The position numbers were made by a program, and so were the translations under genes. The notes beneath the pieces are model-generated. The model was not told where the DNA came from and ran no database searches. It saw only the letters and a program-made list of their open reading frames with translations. From Desulfobacteraceae bacterium (GTDB taxonomy: Bacteria > Desulfobacterota > Desulfobacteria > Desulfobacterales > Desulfosalsimonadaceae), in NCBI GenBank assembly GCA_021162325.1, contig JAGGYV010000284.1, forward strand, positions 1 to 9,045: a DNA stretch of 9,045 bases, given 5' to 3'. Below are positions 4,783 to 9,045 of the stretch, one piece after another. How positions within the stretch are numbered: position 1 is the first letter of the stretch; every line of letters begins with the position of its first letter.

Positions 4783-6496
4783 TCATAGTGAAACCACGCG
4801 ATTCCGTCCGGTGTTTTTGGCCTGATAAAGGGCTTCATCCGCCTGCTGGATGACATCTGCGGGAGTTTTTTCAGTATTTGGCACCATGGTACCGGTTCCC
4901 AAACTGATGGACACAATTTTTCCAGTGCGTGATTCCGAATGCCTGATACCTAATCTTTCAACCGCCTCACGGATTTTTTCGGCAAGAAAAGCGGCCTCTG
5001 AAGATAAAGTGTCGGGCAGCAGGCCGATAAATTCTTCACCACCATATCTTGCCGCCAGGTCACCGGCACGTTGCAGGTTTTTATCAAAGACCCGGGCAAC
5101 GGCTTTTAAACATTCATCGCCCTGGATATGGCCATAGGTATCATTAAATGCCTTGAAATCATCAATGTCAGCCATGATTACCGAAAGCGGCTGCTGGGAG
5201 CGCAGGTTTCGGTTCCATTCGATTGCAAAGGCCTGGTCAAAACGGCGTCGGTTGCCAATGCCGGTCAGATTGTCCTGTTGAGCGTCATCACGGTATTCCC
5301 GGGTTTGTTCCATGATGGCAATGCTGAAAAATATAATGGAGGAGACCATTGCGGCCGGCAGCAGATTCATGTTGCCGGGCATCCAGGGGATGACGCCGAA
5401 AATTCTCAGCAAATCGATTTCGGAAGTGATGTGGCCAATGATCCATCCAATGGCGAAATATTTAGCATTCGGAACCCCCCTGATCCAGAAGACAATGGAA
5501 ACAGTGGTTGAAAAAATCGGACCGATCCCCACCAGGATAATACTATAAAGCGGAGTCAACGGATTGGCGAAAATGTTCATGGGAATAAACCCGATGCCCA
5601 TCCATTGCAGACCCCAAAGAATTTTATCAACCCGTTTGGAATAGAAGTTGATATGAAGAAACGTCCTTAAAAATTTGGCCCCTGTAAAATAAAGAGACCC
5701 GATGACCGTAATAAGCAGAACCCGGTTTAAGTCCGCAAAGAGCGGCCTGAGGAGTTCCTGAATATACCCCTGATAGCAGCCCATTAATAGCCCCAGGCTG
5801 ATGATGTAGAACGTAAACCACATGGCGGAAATATTTTGCAGGCGAATAGCTACAGCGGCAAAATAAACGATAAATGCAACAAGAATTCCGTAAATGATTC
5901 CATATAGCATCTGGTCACTGTGATCCTTACGATCCAGAGCAGACGGTTCCCAGATGGTCATGGGTAAACACCATATTCGCATTGGAAACCACCCTGACGT
6001 AGAAGGTCATTTTTTTCTGTGCGGGAACAGTCAAAGGAAAAACATAGTAACGATTGGGGACCAGTTCATCAGGCGCCGGAACGGAATGCCCGGCATCCAG
6101 TTTTTTAAATTCACCAGGCCCTTGGGGAATGAAGAAACTGACATGGTCCGCCATTGGAAAATTAAAAGAAAGCAATTTTTGCCGGGGGGCTTCAAATGGA
6201 TTAAAAATAGTAAAACGGGCCCAAACAGCAGCGTCGGTAATCCCCAGGTTAGGGACCTGTGCGTCGACCCGTTTAAATTGATTATTAAATGGCGAAGCGG
6301 TTATGTTTTGGATGTCCAGCTGTTTTTCTTCGTCCACCAGAACTTCCAGATGTCTGCCGATATTATATTTGACGCGCCCCTGGAGCAGGATGGCGTTCTC
6401 CGAATCATTTTCGCTCCAAAGATTTCCAGGGGGCATTACACCAATCGTAACTATCAATACGAAGATTTTTAAAAAGCATAAAAAAGGTTTTGACAT
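4783..6496 (-). pseudogene. 7TMR-DISM receptor diguanylate cyclase, split by a one-base frameshift
   Basis: With the frame restored this is a 570-residue membrane diguanylate cyclase making cyclic di-GMP from two GTP. The order is signal peptide (about 1-26, MSKPFLCFLK start, hydrophobic core), periplasmic 7TMR-DISMED2-like ligand domain (about 30-170), seven transmembrane helices (about 196-396), and a cytoplasmic GGDEF domain. The cyclase looks active: GGEEF at 485-489, the inhibitory-site RxxD (RAGD) at 476-479, and the DNLTGIGNRRRFD entry motif. The first frame covers 6496 to about 5966 and the second continues to 4783. Near the A-run at 5966-5968, frame one reads NANMVFTHDH while frame two gives LPMTIWEP, the expected continuation; dropping one base joins them as NANMVLPMTIWEP. 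The start ATG 6496 was chosen for the signal peptide; no clear ribosome binding site is seen. The indel may be real or a sequencing error. Confidence 0.85.
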
Positions 6497-6623
6497 AATA
6501 TTTGACAAAAACAGTCCAATTCTGAGAAACGAGTGAAAGTTTAAAAAATTGATGGCTTCGCAAAAAGTTAGATTCAACTGATTTTAATTTATCATAAAAA
6601 AGGGTCTAATAGAAGCAAATTAG

Positions 6624-6788
6624 CTTAGGGCTCGGAAATAAATAACTCGACGTTTTGGTTTATTCTTTTTTCCGTCTTCTGTGTTGCTTTGTCGGTCAAA
6701 TAGCCAGCTATGCTCTCGGCAAAGCGCCTTGAAGACGAAAAAAATTCCAGCGCCAAATTCGATGACTTATTTATTTCCGAACCCTAAG
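6624..6788. repeat. 165-bp nested inverted-repeat element
   Basis: The outer arms 6624-6658 and 6754-6788 are inverted copies; the outer 22 bp (CTTAGGG, C or T, TCGGAAATAAATAA) have one mismatch. Inside are a second pair, TTTTTTCCGTCTTC (6666-6679) with GAAGACGAAAAAAA (6731-6744), one mismatch, and a third, GCTTTGTCG (6686-6694) with CGGCAAAGC (6717-6725), one G-T wobble. A small ATAGCCAGCTAT sits at the tip. The whole can fold into one long cruciform or RNA hairpin. It lies between the amidohydrolase and the cyclase. A non-coding mobile element or a structured RNA are both possible. Confidence 0.75.
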
Positions 6789-6803
6789 GGTTGATGCCTG
6801 AGT

Positions 6804-6835
6804 AAAAAGTCGGTGTTTTGGACAATCGTCTTTTT
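6804..6835 (-). terminator. Terminator-like hairpin after the amidohydrolase
   Basis: Four bases past the amidohydrolase stop, the minus strand reads AAAAAGACG, 14 nt, CGACTTTTT: a 9-position stem with one A-A mismatch ending in a T-run. This is the A-stem-T pattern of a bidirectional rho-independent terminator, though the GC part is short. Confidence 0.45.
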
Positions 6836-6838
6836 ATC

Positions 6839-8194
6839 TTATTGAATTGCCATGTTGTTATTAATGAGCGTTTTTCCACCTTTAACGACGGCTTTGATAT
6901 TTTTAAGGGTTTTGATATCAGATAAGGGGTTGCCCTCAATGATTGTAAAATCGGCGTATTTGCCTTTCTGGATTGTCCCTATGTGATCGGCCATTCCGAT
7001 TATTTCGGCATTTACAGAGGTGGCTGCTTTTAATGCCTCGCCGTTTGTAAAACCAGCTTTGATTAAATGTTCAAGCTCTTTGTAATAAAAACCAAAAAAA
7101 CTGAGCCCGGTCCCGCATGTATCCGTCCCCACGCCTATTTTTCCACCCGCTTGCCGGATCATTTCGACATTTTTCAGGACATTCGGATAACCACGCTTAA
7201 AGAATTCAATATCCGGGTAAAATTTTTTCATGTAGTCCTGCGGCGGATAAGGCGTTTGCTGCAATTTGAGGATTTCGCTCACTGTCTGCCGCATGGGTTC
7301 CGACATAAAATCCGAATTCCCGTCGAAATAAAGCCAGTTCAGCAATTCATCTGTTTCAAAATTATCTCCCATGACCTTGACGGTTGGAACAATGCCCATA
7401 TTTTGCTGCACGAATTTGTCCACATCTTCGCGTTTTAATAAATCCGCTGCACAATGCTCCATGGTGTTTACCTTGATCTGGATTCCTTTTTTAAATCCGG
7501 CCCGCTCCATGTGATGCATTGCCATGCCGACGCCCCGTTTATTTGCCGTCCGGCGAAGTGATTTAAAACATTCATCTGAAAGATTGGTTAATTTGCCGTG
7601 AAACAGAAAAGATTCATCGGAATACTGGGTTTTGATCCAGTCCGCCCCCTGGTCAATTAAACGGTTGGCTACAATGGCTGCTTTTTCCGGATCATTTAAC
7701 CGTTCAACAAATTGTCCGCCGGCTATTATTGATTCAAAAAAATTCAATGTGGGGGCCATTTCAGGCACCCCGTCGTGACTGGTGATAAATGACGTTGTGG
7801 TCAGAATTCTCGGTCCCGTTATCTTTCCGCTATTAATCTGATTACGCCATTTTACAATTTTTTTGGGAAATGCCCCTACATCCCTGACGGTCGTCACGCC
7901 ATATTTGATACAGCTATGAAAGTTTTTTTTCTGCTGGGCATTCATCTGCAAAATGGCACGGGGGGTAATTTTAAAGACAAACGGAACGGATATATGGATA
8001 TGGGCATCAATCAAACCGGGCAGGAGGGTCAAACCGTTAAGATTGATCCATTCATAATCCGAAAATGATTTTTTAGCCTCCGGGTCATCAATACCGGCAA
8101 TCCGGTCTCCCTTGATCCGTATCAACCTGTTGGACTGAAGTTTGTCGGAAATGCCGTCAAAAAACCGAAAATTGTAAAATCCTTTTTGGGTCAT
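6839..8194 (-). CDS. Metal-dependent amidohydrolase (imidazolonepropionase-like subgroup)
   Basis: This 451-residue protein belongs to the amidohydrolase superfamily, TIM-barrel hydrolases with one or two zinc ions that cleave C-N or related bonds in cyclic amides, dipeptides and similar compounds. Metal ligands are complete: H65 and H67 in LIDAHIHIS, candidate carboxylated K188 in DWIKTQY, H227 or H228 in AMHHME, H247 in TMEHCA, and D358 in GVGTDT. The C-terminal GTIQKGKYADFTIIEGNPLS is the hallmark closing beta-sandwich segment. No signal peptide is seen, so it is cytosolic. The start ATG has CAGGAG seven bases upstream. It lies 38 nt downstream of the acyl-CoA ligase gene, suggesting co-transcription and a shared catabolic task. 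The substrate cannot be predicted: the family covers prolidases, imidazolonepropionase relatives and many enzymes of unknown activity. Confidence 0.9.
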   Translation of the reverse strand: MTQKGFYNFRFFDGISDKLQSNRLIRIKGDRIAGIDDPEAKKSFSDYEWINLNGLTLLPGLIDAHIHISVPFVFKITPRAILQMNAQQKKNFHSCIKYGVTTVRDVGAFPKKIVKWRNQINSGKITGPRILTTTSFITSHDGVPEMAPTLNFFESIIAGGQFVERLNDPEKAAIVANRLIDQGADWIKTQYSDESFLFHGKLTNLSDECFKSLRRTANKRGVGMAMHHMERAGFKKGIQIKVNTMEHCAADLLKREDVDKFVQQNMGIVPTVKVMGDNFETDELLNWLYFDGNSDFMSEPMRQTVSEILKLQQTPYPPQDYMKKFYPDIEFFKRGYPNVLKNVEMIRQAGGKIGVGTDTCGTGLSFFGFYYKELEHLIKAGFTNGEALKAATSVNAEIIGMADHIGTIQKGKYADFTIIEGNPLSDIKTLKNIKAVVKGGKTLINNNMAIQ

Positions 8195-8232
8195 TACAGG
8201 TCTCCTGCTCGGTGGATATCAGTAAATCAGGT

Positions 8233-9045
8233 TTATTGATAAATGTCCTTGTATTGTTCCCGAATCACTTTCTTGTCAAATTTACCAACACTGGTCTTTG
8301 GAATGGCATCGACAAATACCACTGTCTCCGGCAGCTGCCATTTGGCAAATTTTTTAGCCAGGTGGTTGATTATATCATCCCGACGGATAGTGTCTTTATG
8401 CTCTTCACGCGGCACCACGAGCACCACCGGGCGTTCCTCCCATTTGGGATGTGCGACACCCGTGACAGCGGCTTCAAGGACCGCAGGATGCGCCATGGTT
8501 TCATTCTCCATGTCCACGGAGGAAATCCATTCCCCCCCGCTTTTGATCAAATCTTTGACCCGATCGGTAATTTTGATGTAGCCTTCAGCGTCCATTGTAC
8601 CCGCATCGCCGCTTCGCCAATACCCGTTTTCGGTAAACTGGGTTTCAGACCCCGGCGAATTATAATAGGATGCAGTGATCCAGGGGCCCCGAATTAAAAT
8701 TTCTCCGGGTGATTTTCCGTCCATGGGAAGCTCCTTGTCTTCATGGTCCACAATTTTGACATCCAGGCCCACGACTGGATACCCCTGTTTGCGTTTCAAG
8801 TCCCATTTCTCGGCATCAGACAGCTCTTTTTCCAGCCAGGGTTTTAATTTGTTGATTGTTACCAGTGGGGTGGTTTCAGTGGCACCATAGGCATGAACAA
8901 TTTCTGCGCCTGTTAATTCGTAAAAGTCGTTCATCAGGGACAGGGATGGCTCGGATGCCCCGGAAAGGAAACGGGCGCCTGTCAAATCGGGTTTTTTGTC
9001 AAGCTTTCGGATGTATTCCAGCATGGGCATAAATAATGCCGGTGC
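8233..9045 (-). CDS. AMP-forming acyl-CoA ligase (fatty-acid-CoA ligase type), C-terminal part, cut by the window edge
   Basis: The enzyme activates a carboxylic acid, probably a medium- or long-chain fatty acid, with ATP and CoA through an acyl-adenylate. The frame is open to the window edge and gives the last 270 of roughly 540 residues. Visible adenylate-forming motifs, numbered from the edge: YGATETTP (53-60), GYWRSGD (141-147, nucleotide-ribose Asp), ITDRVKDLIKSGGEWIS (159-175, hinge and CoA-binding region), and KTSVGK (250-255, with catalytic K255). The GEWIS and PKTSVGKFDKK style resembles the AlkK/FadD-like group rather than acetyl-CoA synthetases; the acid used is inference. An internal ATG at 9030 is not the start, since the upstream codons (APALF) continue the domain. 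The amidohydrolase gene follows by 38 nt. Confidence 0.93.
   Translation of the reverse strand, partial: APALFMPMLEYIRKLDKKPDLTGARFLSGASEPSLSLMNDFYELTGAEIVHAYGATETTPLVTINKLKPWLEKELSDAEKWDLKRKQGYPVVGLDVKIVDHEDKELPMDGKSPGEILIRGPWITASYYNSPGSETQFTENGYWRSGDAGTMDAEGYIKITDRVKDLIKSGGEWISSVDMENETMAHPAVLEAAVTGVAHPKWEERPVVLVVPREEHKDTIRRDDIINHLAKKFAKWQLPETVVFVDAIPKTSVGKFDKKVIREQYKDIYQ

Noticed and set aside
5627..5821. 64-codon minus-strand frame inside the cyclase
   Set aside because: It lies fully within the seven-helix region of the cyclase in another frame.
5954..6472. 172-codon plus-strand frame opposite the cyclase sensor domain
   Set aside because: Antisense to a recognisable sensor domain; no ribosome binding site or family match.
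8212..8697. 161-codon plus-strand frame opposite the acyl-CoA ligase
   Set aside because: It is antisense to conserved ligase motifs, which explain the open frame.

Overview
The window is a bacterial chromosome segment in which every convincing gene lies on the minus strand. It is moderately AT-rich, with AT-rich intergenic spacers full of palindromic repeats. The gene families suggest a Desulfobacterota (Desulfobacteraceae-like) organism: a PrmA-like methyltransferase with a winged-helix front end, a 7TMR-DISM/GGDEF receptor, a YkgJ Cys-cluster protein, and an AMP-forming acyl-CoA ligase beside an amidohydrolase. That assignment is inference from remembered family features, not a database result.

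Reading in the direction of transcription (high to low coordinates):
(1) 9045-6839: the C-terminal half of an acyl-CoA ligase, cut by the window edge, then an amidohydrolase 38 nt downstream, ending in a hairpin. This is probably a two-gene catabolic operon.
(2) 6838-6497: a spacer holding a 165-bp nested inverted-repeat element (6624-6788).
(3) 6496-4783: a signal-peptide / 7TMR-DISMED2 / seven-helix / GGDEF diguanylate cyclase, split into two reading frames by a one-base indel in an A-run near 5966-5968.
(4) 4782-4182: a gene-poor stretch with a decayed transposase fragment and a separate imperfect palindromic repeat (4244-4330).
(5) 4201-3553: a complete vapBC toxin-antitoxin pair with a visible promoter and a 4-nt gene overlap.
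(6) 3462-2749: a YkgJ-type CxxCxxCC protein with an unrecognised N-terminal domain.
(7) 2748-2484: a spacer dominated by a structured repeat with CTAAAGT-rich arms (2551-2699).
(8) 2483-348: a likely operon of a PrmA-like methyltransferase (apparently starting at ATT), SurE nucleotidase, possibly a 22-residue coupled ORF, and a zinc-ribbon Nudix hydrolase.
(9) 347-1: a spacer with a perfect 50-bp palindrome, then the first 29 codons of a small conserved hypothetical protein.

The genes do not form one obvious new system. The operon in (8) joins two nucleotide-cleaning enzymes to a probable ribosomal-protein methyltransferase. The most unusual points are the ATT start with a previously hidden 74-residue N-terminal domain, the frameshifted cyclase, and at least four different families of palindromic intergenic element in 9 kb. 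I saw no tRNA, rRNA, CRISPR array or riboswitch.
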